The translations under genes were made by a program, and so were the position numbers. A DNA stretch of 64,000 nt from Flavobacterium urocaniciphilum (GTDB lineage: Bacteria > Bacteroidota > Bacteroidia > Flavobacteriales > Flavobacteriaceae): assembly GCF_900110615.1 (NCBI RefSeq), contig NZ_FOEI01000003.1:1-64000 (forward strand), in the 5' to 3' direction. Each line of letters opens with the position of its first letter. Within the stretch, counting starts at the first letter, position 1. Below the pieces are notes generated by a model. It searched no databases. It saw only the letters and a program-made list of their open reading frames with translations, and was not told the DNA's origin. Positions 35,224-45,700 of this stretch are shown one piece after another.

Positions 35224-37458
35224 ATGAGGATATTATTTTGGGTTTTGTTCATGTGTTCTTTTGGAGCTTTGGCTCAGAAGAATACTATAAAACAAGATGA
35301 AAATACTCAAAAATTACTAAGTAATATTATCCGAATTCAGAATAATAATAATTTAAAAGCGTTAGATTTTAGTTATTCTTTTTACGAAAAAGCCATCATT
35401 TCTGCACATCCTGATTCTATTTCTAGTTCAATAGATACGCTATTCAAAAACAAGAAAAAAACAAAATTTGTAATTGATTCTTCTAGTTATAAATTCAAAA
35501 AACTAATTACCAAACAACACATTTATCAAACCGAGAAAGTTTCCACTATTTCTGTACTTAAAGGCAAGAAAAAAGAAAATATTATTGGGTTAAAAATGGC
35601 TGGGTTAAAGCAACCGGTTTACGAATTATTGGGACAGGAATTCATGCCTTTTGATTTGAGTAAAAAACAATTGAAAATATTACAATTTACTTTTCAAAAC
35701 CCTTTTACTGCTGAAGGTTCCAAAAAATACAAATTCGAAATTGTCGATACCATTCAAACTAAAAAAGGTAAAGAAATTGTATTACAATTTGAATCTAAAA
35801 AGAACATATTTAAAAATAAAATTACGGGTTCTGTTACCGTTCATTTACAATCTTTTTCTATCACTAAAAGTAATTTTTACATCAACAGTATCATCAATGT
35901 CAAAACAGAAACTATTTTTGGATGGTTTAATAATGGAAAATCGTGGTTTCCGGTTTCGCAGAGTTTATGGATTACCAAAGGGAAAGGGAAACACAATATT
36001 GATTTTTTAGGGGAAACCATTCAATTTGAAAACATGACCAATGGTTCATCTCGAAAAAAGTTTGACTATTCAAGTGATATATTCGTAAAAATAAACCGAA
36101 ATTATTCTGATTATAATTTTTCTGAAAAACAAAAAAAACAACATTATCAAATTCAAATTGATAAAAGTGCTACCAAAGCCAATCCGGTTTTTTTCAATGC
36201 GATTGCTAACGACAGTATTGATTTTCGTTCTCAACATACCTATCAAACATTAGATAGTTTAGTAACTGCCACCAAAATTGAAAAGAAAATTTATTTTGGA
36301 AAAAAGCTAATTAACGGACAAATTCCTTTTGGATTTTTAGATGTTCGAGCGCGTGATATTTTCAAATATAATAATTATGAAGGTTTCCGTTTAGGACTTG
36401 GACTGTCTACTAATAACCGCTTATCACCTTATTTTAAAATTTTTGGATATGGTGCTTACGGAACCAAAGACGGAGTTTTTAAAAGTCAGTTTGGAAGTTC
36501 GTTCCGAGTTTCAAAAAACACCGACACTTGGATAACGGGTTCCTTTACAGACGACATAACCGAATTTGCCGATTTATCTTTATTAGCTGATAATAAGAGA
36601 TTCAAATTATACGATCCACGACCGTTTAATATTTCTACGTTTTACAACCATCAATCGTATGAATTTACGTTTGAATCGAAATTTATTTCTAAAGTCGAAA
36701 CCATATTTAACATCAATCGTTCTCGAATTAATCCGTTGTTCAATTACGAATTCGTTACTCCGAAAACAACTTATGATATTTACAGTTTAACGCTAGCCAC
36801 TTTAAGTTTAGAATGGTCGCCAAAAAGTAAATTTTTACAAGCGCCTGAAGAAATTTTAGAAGTTGAAAAAGGGTTTCCAAAAGTGACTTTACAAATTGCA
36901 CAAGCTATTCCGGATTTGATGAGTGACAATATTGAATTTACTAAAATTGACACTCGTATAAATTTTGAGAAAAAACATTTATCGGGTAGAAAAACCACTT
37001 TTTTACTACAAGCAGGAATTAGTTTAGGGAATGCTCCACTTTCCCATTTATATAGTGTTTCTCCGAACAATTTAGATAAAGAAGCGATTTTAAGACGCAT
37101 TACTTTCGCTAATAAAACATCGTTTGAAACTATGTATTTCAATGAATTTTATTCGGATCGCTATTCGCTATTTCAAATTAAACATCATTTTAACAAATGG
37201 ATGATTTCGAAAAGCATCAAACCTACTTTAGTACTAGGAACCAAACTCGCCTTTGGTAATTTATCCAACCCAGAAAATCATCAAGGTATTGTGTTTAAAA
37301 CGATGGAAAAAGGTTTTTATGAATCTGGTTTCGAATTGCAAAATATCTTCAAAGGCTTCGGATTGTCTACGTATTACCGATATGGTCCGTATCAATTACC
37401 AAAATTCGACCAAAATTTAGCGATAAAATTATCCTTTACGTTGAATTTGGGGATTTAG
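35224..37458 (+). CDS. DUF5686 family outer membrane protein
   Basis: The 744-residue protein has a signal peptide (MRILFWVLFMCSFGALAQ), a periplasmic N-terminal region and a long C-terminal region of alternating beta strands that ends in FTLNLGI, as outer membrane barrels do. GWFNNGKSWFPVSQSLWI near residue 232 and the overall pattern fit DUF5686 of Bacteroidota. Many members carry an N-terminal carboxypeptidase-regulatory-like domain of about 90 residues; here the mature protein begins directly with the helical NIIRIQNNNNLKALDFSYSFYEKA segment. The function of the family is unknown. Confidence 0.83.
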   Translation: MRILFWVLFMCSFGALAQKNTIKQDENTQKLLSNIIRIQNNNNLKALDFSYSFYEKAIISAHPDSISSSIDTLFKNKKKTKFVIDSSSYKFKKLITKQHIYQTEKVSTISVLKGKKKENIIGLKMAGLKQPVYELLGQEFMPFDLSKKQLKILQFTFQNPFTAEGSKKYKFEIVDTIQTKKGKEIVLQFESKKNIFKNKITGSVTVHLQSFSITKSNFYINSIINVKTETIFGWFNNGKSWFPVSQSLWITKGKGKHNIDFLGETIQFENMTNGSSRKKFDYSSDIFVKINRNYSDYNFSEKQKKQHYQIQIDKSATKANPVFFNAIANDSIDFRSQHTYQTLDSLVTATKIEKKIYFGKKLINGQIPFGFLDVRARDIFKYNNYEGFRLGLGLSTNNRLSPYFKIFGYGAYGTKDGVFKSQFGSSFRVSKNTDTWITGSFTDDITEFADLSLLADNKRFKLYDPRPFNISTFYNHQSYEFTFESKFISKVETIFNINRSRINPLFNYEFVTPKTTYDIYSLTLATLSLEWSPKSKFLQAPEEILEVEKGFPKVTLQIAQAIPDLMSDNIEFTKIDTRINFEKKHLSGRKTTFLLQAGISLGNAPLSHLYSVSPNNLDKEAILRRITFANKTSFETMYFNEFYSDRYSLFQIKHHFNKWMISKSIKPTLVLGTKLAFGNLSNPENHQGIVFKTMEKGFYESGFELQNIFKGFGLSTYYRYGPYQLPKFDQNLAIKLSFTLNLGI

Positions 37459-37508
37459 TTAAAATAAACACTATCAATCTTGTCAACTTGAAAACTTATA
37501 TGACTTAT

Positions 37509-37525
37509 ATGGTTAAAAAAACCAT
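37509..37525 (+). terminator. Weak terminator after the DUF5686 gene
   Basis: ATGGTT and AACCAT form a 6 bp stem with an A5 loop followed by CTTTTT. Confidence 0.4.
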
Positions 37526-37565
37526 CTTTTTAACTCATTTTAAGACTATATTTCATCATAATTCT

Positions 37566-37573
37566 TACCTTTG
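37566..37573 (+). promoter_or_regulatory. -7 box of the MMPL-tyrS operon
   Basis: TACCTTTG lies 17 bp upstream of the ATG. Confidence 0.6.
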
Positions 37574-37590
37574 CACACTAAATTTATATC

Positions 37591-40005
37591 ATGACGAAGT
37601 GGCTAAACACCAGTTTTTGGAATTTTGTAGCGCGTACTCTTTTAAGAAATAGACATTGGGTAATTTTATTAATCGTTGCTTTTACCATTTTTATGGCTAC
37701 GCAATGGCAATACATCCGTTTTACCCAAACTGAAGCGAATCTTTTACCAAACGACCATAAAGATAATATTGCTTACACTGACTTTTTAAAGAAGTTTGGT
37801 GAAGAAGGCAACGTTATTGTATTTGCTGTAAAAAGTGAGGACGTTTTTAAACCAGCAACTTTTAAAGCTTGGAACAACATGATGGCTTCTATTGCGAAAA
37901 ACAAAGAAGTTGAAAATGTTTTGTCGTTTAATGAGATTTTAGATTTGAAAAAAAATGATTCGTTACAAACGTTTCAAACTCAAAAATTTATCGATCCCAC
38001 TCAAATAGCTGATGCTGCTTATCTAAATAACAAAAAACACGATTTATTAAACAAAATGCCTTTTTACGAAAGCTTATTGTTCAATAAAAAAAGTGGAATT
38101 GTAAGAAGCGTTATTTATGTAAAAAAAGATATTGTAAACAAACCAGATCGTAAAGAATTCGTTTTAAATAAGTTAATTCCAGCCATTGATGAATTTAAGG
38201 CCAAGACTAAAACCGACATCAAAGTATCTGGAATGCCCTACATCAGAACGCTAAATGCCAAAGCAATTATTAGCGAAATTGGTTTGTTTATTGGTGCGAC
38301 ATTATTAGTAACATCGTTAATTTTCTATTTCTTTTTCCGTTCGTTCCGTACTACTTTAATGGCAGTTTTTGTCGTAATGATTGGAGTAATGTGGTCTTTC
38401 GGATTATTAGGATTGTTACGCTATGAAATTACGGTATTAACGGCTTTAGTTCCATCATTAATTGTAATTATTGGAATTCCGAATTGTATTTTCTTAACCA
38501 ATAAATACCACCAAGAAGCTCGTGCTCACGGTAACAAAGCAAAAGGTTTACAACGTGTATTAACGAAAGTTGGAACCGCAACGTTTATTACGAATGTAAC
38601 AACAGCAGTTGGTTTTGCTACGTTTATCATTACGGATAATAAATTATTACAAGAATTCGGAATTGTAACTTCAGTTAACATTATGTTACTATTCATTCTG
38701 AGTTTATTTGTGATTCCAATTTTTTTCAGTTTCATGCCAATTCCGAAAGCAAAACATTTAGAGCATTTGGAACGTGGATATTTGGTAAACTTTAAAAACT
38801 GGATCATCGACCAAGTAAAATACCATAATGTAAAAGTTTATTCAGTTGCAGTAGGAATTTTAATTATCGGAATCATTGGTGTGTACAAAATGAAAATCTC
38901 TGGAAGTATCTTAGAAGACATGCCTAAAAAAACAGCTTTCTTTGATGATATTCGTTTCTTTGAAAAAGAATTTAATGGCGTTTTACCCGTAGAGATTTTA
39001 ATTGACACGAAACGTAAAAAAGGTGTCATGAAAGCTTCTACTTTGAAGAAAATGGATGAATTGCAACAAGAAATTGAAGCGATTCCAGAACTTTCAAAGC
39101 CTGTTTCAATTGTGAACTTAGTAAAATTTTCAAAGCAAGCGTATTATAACGGGAATCCAGCTTTTTATGATTTACCAAATTCACAAGAGCAAGCTTTTAT
39201 TTTACCATATATAAAAAATTCATCAAAAGATAGTAAAAACAATCCGCTGAAAAGTTATGTAGATGATACGGGTCGTTATGCAAGAATTTCAACTTTTATG
39301 AAAGAAATTGGGACAGATGAAATGATTGAAGTTGAAGAAAAATTACAAGACCGAATTAATAAGTTATTTCCAAAAGAAAGATTTACAGTTACTATAACTG
39401 GAAAAGCATTATTATTCCAAAAAGGAACTGGTTATTTATTAGACAATTTAATTGAATCGTTAATTTTTGCATTAGCTTTAACAGCCGCTTTAATCTTTTT
39501 CTTATTCCGTTCGGTGAAAATGATTTTTGTAGCGTTAATTCCGAATTTATTACCATTACTTGCTACGGCTGGATTAATGGGATATTTAGGAATTCCGATT
39601 AAACCTTCTACTATTTTAGTATTCGGAATTGCGTTTGGTTTATCGGTTGATGATACGATTCGATTCTTAGCCCAATATCGCCAAGAATTAATTCGCAATA
39701 ATTGGAAAATTAAAAAATCAATCTTCTCTACTTTAGATGAAGAAGGTCCAAGTATGTTTTATACTTCTTTTGTATTATTGTTCGGATTTTCGGTATTTAC
39801 TTTATCGGAATTTGGAGGAACAGTAGCTTTAGGTGGTTTGGTTTCAATTACTTTATTATTTGGTATGCTAACCAATTTAATTTTATTACCAAGTTTGGTT
39901 TTATCATTAAACAGAAGTATTGCCAACCAACAAGAGTTGAAGGAGTTAACCATGGATGTATTAGAAAATAATGAAGACCCAGATGCTGAGGGTGAAAAAA
40001 AATAA
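37591..40005 (+). CDS. MMPL/RND superfamily transporter
   Basis: The 804-residue inner membrane protein has two homologous halves, each with one helix, a soluble domain (about residues 45-215 and 435-625) and a five-helix cluster (about 225-390 and 640-775), the 12-helix RND/MMPL plan. The second half keeps the acidic pair in its central helix (GLSVDDTIRF near 690), while the equivalent place in the first half reads IIGIPNCIFLTNKY, without acid. Related exporters move lipids or hopanoids; the substrate here is unknown. tyrS follows after 6 bp, so the two are cotranscribed. Confidence 0.88.
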   Translation: MTKWLNTSFWNFVARTLLRNRHWVILLIVAFTIFMATQWQYIRFTQTEANLLPNDHKDNIAYTDFLKKFGEEGNVIVFAVKSEDVFKPATFKAWNNMMASIAKNKEVENVLSFNEILDLKKNDSLQTFQTQKFIDPTQIADAAYLNNKKHDLLNKMPFYESLLFNKKSGIVRSVIYVKKDIVNKPDRKEFVLNKLIPAIDEFKAKTKTDIKVSGMPYIRTLNAKAIISEIGLFIGATLLVTSLIFYFFFRSFRTTLMAVFVVMIGVMWSFGLLGLLRYEITVLTALVPSLIVIIGIPNCIFLTNKYHQEARAHGNKAKGLQRVLTKVGTATFITNVTTAVGFATFIITDNKLLQEFGIVTSVNIMLLFILSLFVIPIFFSFMPIPKAKHLEHLERGYLVNFKNWIIDQVKYHNVKVYSVAVGILIIGIIGVYKMKISGSILEDMPKKTAFFDDIRFFEKEFNGVLPVEILIDTKRKKGVMKASTLKKMDELQQEIEAIPELSKPVSIVNLVKFSKQAYYNGNPAFYDLPNSQEQAFILPYIKNSSKDSKNNPLKSYVDDTGRYARISTFMKEIGTDEMIEVEEKLQDRINKLFPKERFTVTITGKALLFQKGTGYLLDNLIESLIFALALTAALIFFLFRSVKMIFVALIPNLLPLLATAGLMGYLGIPIKPSTILVFGIAFGLSVDDTIRFLAQYRQELIRNNWKIKKSIFSTLDEEGPSMFYTSFVLLFGFSVFTLSEFGGTVALGGLVSITLLFGMLTNLILLPSLVLSLNRSIANQQELKELTMDVLENNEDPDAEGEKK

Positions 40006-40011
40006 ATAATA

Positions 40012-41310
40012 ATGAAGAATTTATACCAAGAATTACAATGGAGAGGCTTAGTACACGATGCTATGCCAGGAACAGAAGAACAACTTTTAAAAGAACCAAC
40101 AGCTGTTTATATTGGATTTGATCCAACTTCAGATTCATTACATATTGGAAGTTTAGTGCCTATTATTTTATTGATGCACTTACGTAAATTTGGGCACAAA
40201 CCTTTCGCTTTAGTTGGTGGTGCTACGGGTATGATTGGTGATCCATCAGGAAAATCGGCTGAAAGAAATTTATTAGACGAAGCGACTTTAAATAAAAATG
40301 TTGAAGGAATTAAACGCGTTTTATCTCGCTTTTTAGATTTCGATGCAACAGATGCACAAGCTCCTGTATTAGTTAACAATTACGATTGGATGAAAGAGTT
40401 TTCTTTTATCGATTTTGTTCGTGAAGTAGGAAAACGTATTACCGTGAACTACATGATGAGTAAAGATTCGGTTAAAAAACGTTTATCTGGAGAAGGTGAA
40501 GGAATGAGTTTTACAGAGTTTACGTACCAATTAATTCAAGGATACGATTTTTACCATTTACACAAACACCACAATTGTTTATTACAAATGGGTGGAAGTG
40601 ATCAATGGGGAAATATTACTACTGGAACAGAATTAATCAGAAGAATGAATGTTGATTCTGAAACAGAAGGAAAAGCTTTCGCGATGACTTGTCCGTTAAT
40701 TACAAAAGCAGATGGTTCTAAATTCGGAAAATCGGAAAAAGGAAATATTTGGTTAGATGCTGATAAAACTTCTCCATATGAATTTTACCAGTTTTGGTTT
40801 AACACTACAGATGTTGATGCAGAAAGATATATTAAAATATTCACGTTCTTAGATAAAGAAACCATTGACGCTTTATTAGCGGAACATGCTGAAGCACCAC
40901 ATTTACGTGCTTTACAGAAAAAATTAGCCGAAGAATTAACGGTTATGATTCACGGTGCGGAAGAACATGAAAAAGCCGTTTTTGCTTCTCAAGCTTTTTT
41001 TAAACCTACGGTTGACGATTTAAAACAATTGGATTTAAAAACGTTAGCCGATGTTTTCGAAAGTTTAGATCAAGCAGAAGTTTCATTAGCTGATATTGAA
41101 GCAGGTTACCCAATTGTTGATGCATTTGTTAAATCTGGATTTTTATCATCAGGTAACGAAACAAGAAGAGCGTTAAAAGACAATGCTATATCAGTGAACA
41201 AAGTAAAAGTAACGGAAGAATATGTAATTTCTAAAAACGATTTAATTGGAGATAAATTCGTGTTACTTCAAAAAGGAAAGAAAAACTATTATATTTTAAA
41301 AGTAGTATAA
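40012..41310 (+). CDS. tyrS: Tyrosine--tRNA ligase
   Basis: The 432-residue class I synthetase charges tRNA-Tyr. Seen: the HIGH-type motif [10 protein letters not shown] near residues 42-51, [12 protein letters not shown] near 197, the KMSKS-type motif KFGKSEKGN near 237 and a C-terminal S4 RNA-binding domain (about 365-432). It is of the bacterial TyrRS form with full length. It is the second gene of the MMPL operon and ends at a strong terminator. Confidence 0.98.
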   Translation: MKNLYQELQWRGLVHDAMPGTEEQLLKEPTAVYIGFDPTSDSLHIGSLVPIILLMHLRKFGHKPFALVGGATGMIGDPSGKSAERNLLDEATLNKNVEGIKRVLSRFLDFDATDAQAPVLVNNYDWMKEFSFIDFVREVGKRITVNYMMSKDSVKKRLSGEGEGMSFTEFTYQLIQGYDFYHLHKHHNCLLQMGGSDQWGNITTGTELIRRMNVDSETEGKAFAMTCPLITKADGSKFGKSEKGNIWLDADKTSPYEFYQFWFNTTDVDAERYIKIFTFLDKETIDALLAEHAEAPHLRALQKKLAEELTVMIHGAEEHEKAVFASQAFFKPTVDDLKQLDLKTLADVFESLDQAEVSLADIEAGYPIVDAFVKSGFLSSGNETRRALKDNAISVNKVKVTEEYVISKNDLIGDKFVLLQKGKKNYYILKVV

Positions 41311-41332
41311 ACTATTTTTAAACTAAAATTAT

Positions 41333-41363
41333 AAAGCCGTTCTATTTATCTTAGAACGGCTTT
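41333..41363. terminator. Terminator between convergent tyrS and the YeeE/YedE operon
   Basis: AAAGCCGTTCTA and TAGAACGGCTTT form a 12 bp stem with a 7-base loop. The same GCCGTTCT stem is used at 42497-42526. Confidence 0.88.
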
Positions 41364-41370
41364 TTGTATT

Positions 41371-41781
41371 TTAATGTGGTAATTTATCTTTAAAGTAACC
41401 ATAGCACCAAGTACCCAAAACGGCACTTAAATACACAACACCTACGACTAAAAAACCAGCACCAAATTGAGCATAAATGGAACCCGGACAAGCTCCTGTT
41501 AACGCCCAACCCATTCCGAATAATAATCCGCCAAAAATTTGACCTTTATTACTTTCTTTTTTCTCAATTGTAATTGGTTGCTTGTCGATTGTTTTCAATT
41601 TTAATTTTTTAATGATTAAAATAGATAAAAACCCTACTACAACAGCCGTTCCAATTAATCCAAACATATAAAAAGATTGAAAACGAAACATTTCTTGAAT
41701 ACGAAACCAACTTACAATTTCAGCTTTTATAAAAATTATTCCGAATACGATTCCAACGAATAAATATTTTAAATTTTTCAT
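41371..41781 (-). CDS. DUF6691/YeeE-YedE family membrane protein (second half)
   Basis: The 136-residue protein has four hydrophobic helices and the signature GMGWALTGACPGSIYAQFGAG (about 85-105), corresponding to the C-terminal half of the YeeE/YedE (TsuA-like) fold. Single-chain relatives import thiosulfate. In Bacteroidota the fold is commonly split into two adjacent genes, as here with the gene at 41784, 2 bp upstream. The conserved cysteine in TGACPG is kept. Sulfur-compound transport is inferred from the family. Confidence 0.85.
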   Translation of the reverse strand: MKNLKYLFVGIVFGIIFIKAEIVSWFRIQEMFRFQSFYMFGLIGTAVVVGFLSILIIKKLKLKTIDKQPITIEKKESNKGQIFGGLLFGMGWALTGACPGSIYAQFGAGFLVVGVVYLSAVLGTWCYGYFKDKLPH

Positions 41782-41783
41782 GA

Positions 41784-42350
41784 TTAAAGGAATTTAAAAA
41801 TTAAGGGCATGATTAAATTGGTAACAATAATTCCACCAATCATAAAACAACACGTGGCAATAAGAGAAGGCAATTGTAACGTTGACAATCCTAAAATAGA
41901 ATGACCACTTGTACAACCTCCAGCATATCTAGTTCCGAAACCAACTAAAAATCCTCCAATTACAAAAAATACAAGTCCTTTTAATGTTAAAATATTCTCT
42001 ATTGAAAAAATTTGAACAGGCATTAACTCAGAATAATTTGTAATACCAAATTCTTGCAAAGCGTTTTTAGTATCTTGAGAAACGATAATATCATTTGGAT
42101 TGGCTAAAAATGCTGAAGCGATAAAACCTCCTAAAACAATTCCAACTACAAAAAACAAACTCCAAATTTCCTTTTTCCATTCATAGTTAAAAAACGGAAT
42201 ATTTTTAGGAATGCAAATGGCACAAACATGTTTTAATGAAGACGAAACGCCTAATTTAATATTACCTAACAATAATAAAATGGGAATTAATAATCCAATA
42301 AGTGTTCCAGCAATTGCCCAATGCCAAGGCTGTTTAATAAGTTCTAACAT
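41784..42350 (-). CDS. YeeE/YedE family membrane protein (first half)
   Basis: The 188-residue membrane protein has about five helices and the YeeE/YedE signature YAGGCTSGHSILGLSTLQ (about 143-160), with the cysteine used by TsuA-type thiosulfate channels. It forms an operon with the DUF6691 gene; together they supply both halves of the fold. Upstream is a perfect TGTAAC-TATA-GTTACA palindrome positioned as for a Crp/Fnr-type activator. Rhodanese or persulfide dioxygenase genes often seen beside this pair are absent here. Confidence 0.87.
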   Translation of the reverse strand: MLELIKQPWHWAIAGTLIGLLIPILLLLGNIKLGVSSSLKHVCAICIPKNIPFFNYEWKKEIWSLFFVVGIVLGGFIASAFLANPNDIIVSQDTKNALQEFGITNYSELMPVQIFSIENILTLKGLVFFVIGGFLVGFGTRYAGGCTSGHSILGLSTLQLPSLIATCCFMIGGIIVTNLIMPLIFKFL

Positions 42351-42435
42351 AGTTTTTAAATTAATTATTTGTATTAAAATCGACTTTAATAGAAAAATTA
42401 AACCAACTTAATATTGTTTTTATTTAATCGAAATA

Positions 42436-42480
42436 TAAAATTACATGAATATGTAAAGGACGACTGTAACTATAGTTACA
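42436..42480 (-). promoter_or_regulatory. Activator-type promoter of the yeeE operon: palindrome plus -7 box
   Basis: The perfect 16 bp palindrome TGTAAC-TATA-GTTACA (42465-42480) is centred exactly 33 bp upstream of the centre of TAATTTTA (complement of 42436-42443), a -7-like box with one mismatch. No -33 TTTG is present at 19 bp. This is the layout of a class II Crp/Fnr-dependent promoter. The same arrangement lies at 48467-48510. Confidence 0.65.
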
Positions 42481-42496
42481 AAACATTTAAAAATTA

Positions 42497-42526
42497 AAGC
42501 CGTTCTGTAATTTGTCAGAACGGCTT
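42497..42526 (-). terminator. Terminator of the tolC-RND-DUF2892 operon
   Basis: AAGCCGTTCTG and CAGAACGGCTT form an 11 bp stem, followed on the minus strand by TTAATTTTT. Confidence 0.75.
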
Positions 42527-42530
42527 ATTA

Positions 42531-42716
42531 TTAATCTTTTACTCCTAATTTATCTAAAATATCTTCCATCAAACACCATTTTGTAATAGAAGATTGTAAT
42601 AGATTAAAACCTACAAATGCTGTAAACCATAACCAATTTTGATTTACATAAAGGGAAAGAACGATACTTATAAGTATGAAACTCCCTGCTATTGCTCTAA
42701 TGATTCTATTTTTCAT
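42531..42716 (-). CDS. DUF2892 family small membrane protein
   Basis: The 61-residue protein has two hydrophobic helices (about 8-25 and 28-46) and the ending SITKWCLMEDILDKLGV, which fits DUF2892, the membrane part found in YgaP-type rhodanese proteins and as small separate proteins in sulfur-handling clusters. One conserved cysteine (WC) is present. It is the last gene of the tolC-RND operon, 48 bp after the permease, and lies next to the YeeE/YedE operon. Confidence 0.85.
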   Translation of the reverse strand: MKNRIIRAIAGSFILISIVLSLYVNQNWLWFTAFVGFNLLQSSITKWCLMEDILDKLGVKD

Positions 42717-42764
42717 AATTATTTAATTTAGTAACCCTAAAGCTGTATAACAGTAAGGTTAATT

Positions 42765-45700
42765 TTAATTATTTTCAATCTTATTTTCCCACTTTTTTCT
42801 TTCGGTGATGTAATAAATAATTGGAACTACAATTAGCGTAAGGATAGTTGAAACAATTGCGCCAAATACAAGTGAAATTGCCAAACCTTGGAAAATTGGA
42901 TCAAACAATATGATTACGGCTCCAATTACAACCGCTCCTGTTGTTAACAAAATTGGAGTTGTTCTTACCGCACCCGCTTCAATAATGGCTTGTTTTAGAG
43001 GAATTCCTTCGTTCAATCTGATCTCAATGAAATCGATAAGCAAGACCGAATTTCGTACCATTACTCCTGCTAAAGCAATCATACCAATAAAAGAAGTTGC
43101 TGTGAAATAAGCATCTAACAACCAATGTCCGAAAACAATTCCTACCAAAGAAAGTGGAATAGCCAACATCATAACAATTGGTGTTTTAAAATTTTGAAAC
43201 CATCCAACAATTAACATATAGATAATTACGATTACTACACCAAAAGCAATTCCTAAATCGCGAAATACTTCTAAAGTAATTTGCCATTCACCATCCCATT
43301 TTACAGTAAAATCACTTTCATCAGATGGTTGTTCCATGTATAATTCGTTTACTTTATAGCCTGCTGGTAATTTCATTTTTTGCAATTCTTCATTCATACC
43401 AAGAATAGCATAAACCGGACTTTCTAATTCACCGGCCATATCAGCCGTTACATAAACAACGCGTTTTTGATCTTTACGATAAATCGTTTTTTGTAAAACA
43501 TCTTCTTTTACTTTTACTAAATCGGAAACCGGAACCACATTTCCATGACTTCCTTTTATCTTAAGATTTTGAATATCTTGAAGCGACGTTTTGTCTTTAT
43601 CATCTAAAGAAAGAACAATTCCGACACTGTTATTTGAATCTTCATCATATAAATTTGAAACCGGATATTCTTTTAACAAATACGTTAGATTTCCAACAAT
43701 TTGTTGAGGCGCAATTCCGTTTAACATTGCTTTTTCTTTATCTACTTCTAATTTATATTCCGTTTGATTGTCTTCTACATACCAATCGATATCCACAATA
43801 TCTGTAGTTTTATTTAGTATGTTTTTTACTTGATTACCAACTTCAATTTGTTGGTTGTAATCTGGTCCGTAAATTTCTGCAACCAATGTTGATAATACAG
43901 GTGGTCCTGGTGGTACTTCAATAACTTTTACATTTGCCCCGTATTTTTTTGCAATCTTCTGAACTTCTGGTCGAACTACTTTTGCTAAATCGTGACTTTG
44001 TAAATCTCTATCTTCTTTGTGTAATAAATTAACTTGAATATCAGCCATATTACTTCCACCACGTAAATCGTAATGACGAACCAAACCGTTAAAGGTAATG
44101 GGTGCAGATGTTCCAATATAATTTTGATAATTTACCACTTCAGGAACTGTAGTTAAATATTGAGCGATTTCTTGAGTAACAGCAGCCGTTCTTTCTAAAG
44201 TTGTTCCTTCTGGCATATCAATAACCACTTGGAATTCATTTTTATTATCAAACGGTAACATTTTTACCAAAACAGATTTTGTAAAAAACATTAATACAGA
44301 TCCGCCTAACAATACAACAGTTATCACTAACATCATTCTACGTTTGGTAGAATTCTCTAAAAATGGACGTTCTAATTTATTGTATAATTTATAAATCCAA
44401 GATGTTTCTAAACCTTGTTCTGCTTTAGATTCTTGTTCTTCTTTTTCGTGTAATAAATGATAACCTAAATAAGGAGTTACCGTTAAAGCAACAAATAAAG
44501 ACAATAACATTGCTATTGAAGCTCCAATTGGCATCGGACTCATATAAGGTCCCATCATACCCGATACAAAGGCCATTGGTAAAATTGCTGCGATTACTGT
44601 AAAAGTGGCTAAAATCGTTGGGTTTCCAACTTCGTTAATGGCAAATATAGCAGCATCTTTAAAGGGCAGTCGTTTCATTTTAAAATGGCGATGCATATTT
44701 TCGGCAATGATAATACTATCATCTACTACAATACCCACTACGAAAACCAATGCGAAAAGTGTAATTCTATTTAAAGTATACCCTAACATATAATAGGCAA
44801 ACAATGTTAGTGCAAACGTTAATGGAACAGAGAAGAAAACGACTAATCCGCCTCTCCAACCCATTGCAAACATAACTAAAAGCGTTACTGCAATAATTGC
44901 GACACCTAAATGTGTAAGTAATTCACCTACTTTGTGCGATGCTGTTTCACCATAATTTCTAGATATTTCAACATGAACATCATCTGTAATTAAAGTCTTT
45001 TTAAGCGTTTCAATTTTGGCAATGATTTTATCTGCAATTTGCATGGCATCCGCACCTTTTACTTTTCCAATTGAAATAGTAACAGCAGGATATTCCGATT
45101 TGTTTTTAGCATATTTTTCATTTGCTTTTCCATATCCGAAAGACACATAACTTCTTGGAGTAGATGGTCCGTCTTGAATACTCGCTACTTGTTTTAAGTA
45201 AACCGGCATATTCGCATTAACACCCACTACTAAATTTTCTACATCTTCAGAAGTAGATAAAAATTCACCCGTTGTAAGTAAAAATTCTTTATCATTTGAA
45301 ACAAAACTACCCGATTGCGAACTTCCGTTATTGGCTTGAATCATTTGCATAATTCCTAGAGCATCAACTCCGTTTTCAGCCATTTTATCTTTGTCTAAAA
45401 CAACTTTTAATTCGCGCGTTCTACCACCAATTTCTTTCGTAATGGCAACATCTTTTACTTTTTCAATTTCAGAAGTTACTTCTTCTGCTAATTGACGAAT
45501 TTCGAAATCGTTTAATTTTTCACTCCAAAGTGTTAATCCCATCATAGGAACATCGTCAATTGAACGGGTTTTAACCATAGGTTTATAAACACCTTTTGGG
45601 AAAATATTTTCGTTTTTAGCTAATTCATCATATAATTTTACATACGAACGTTCTATGTCTTCACCTACATAAAATTGAACAATAATCATAGCCTGACCAT

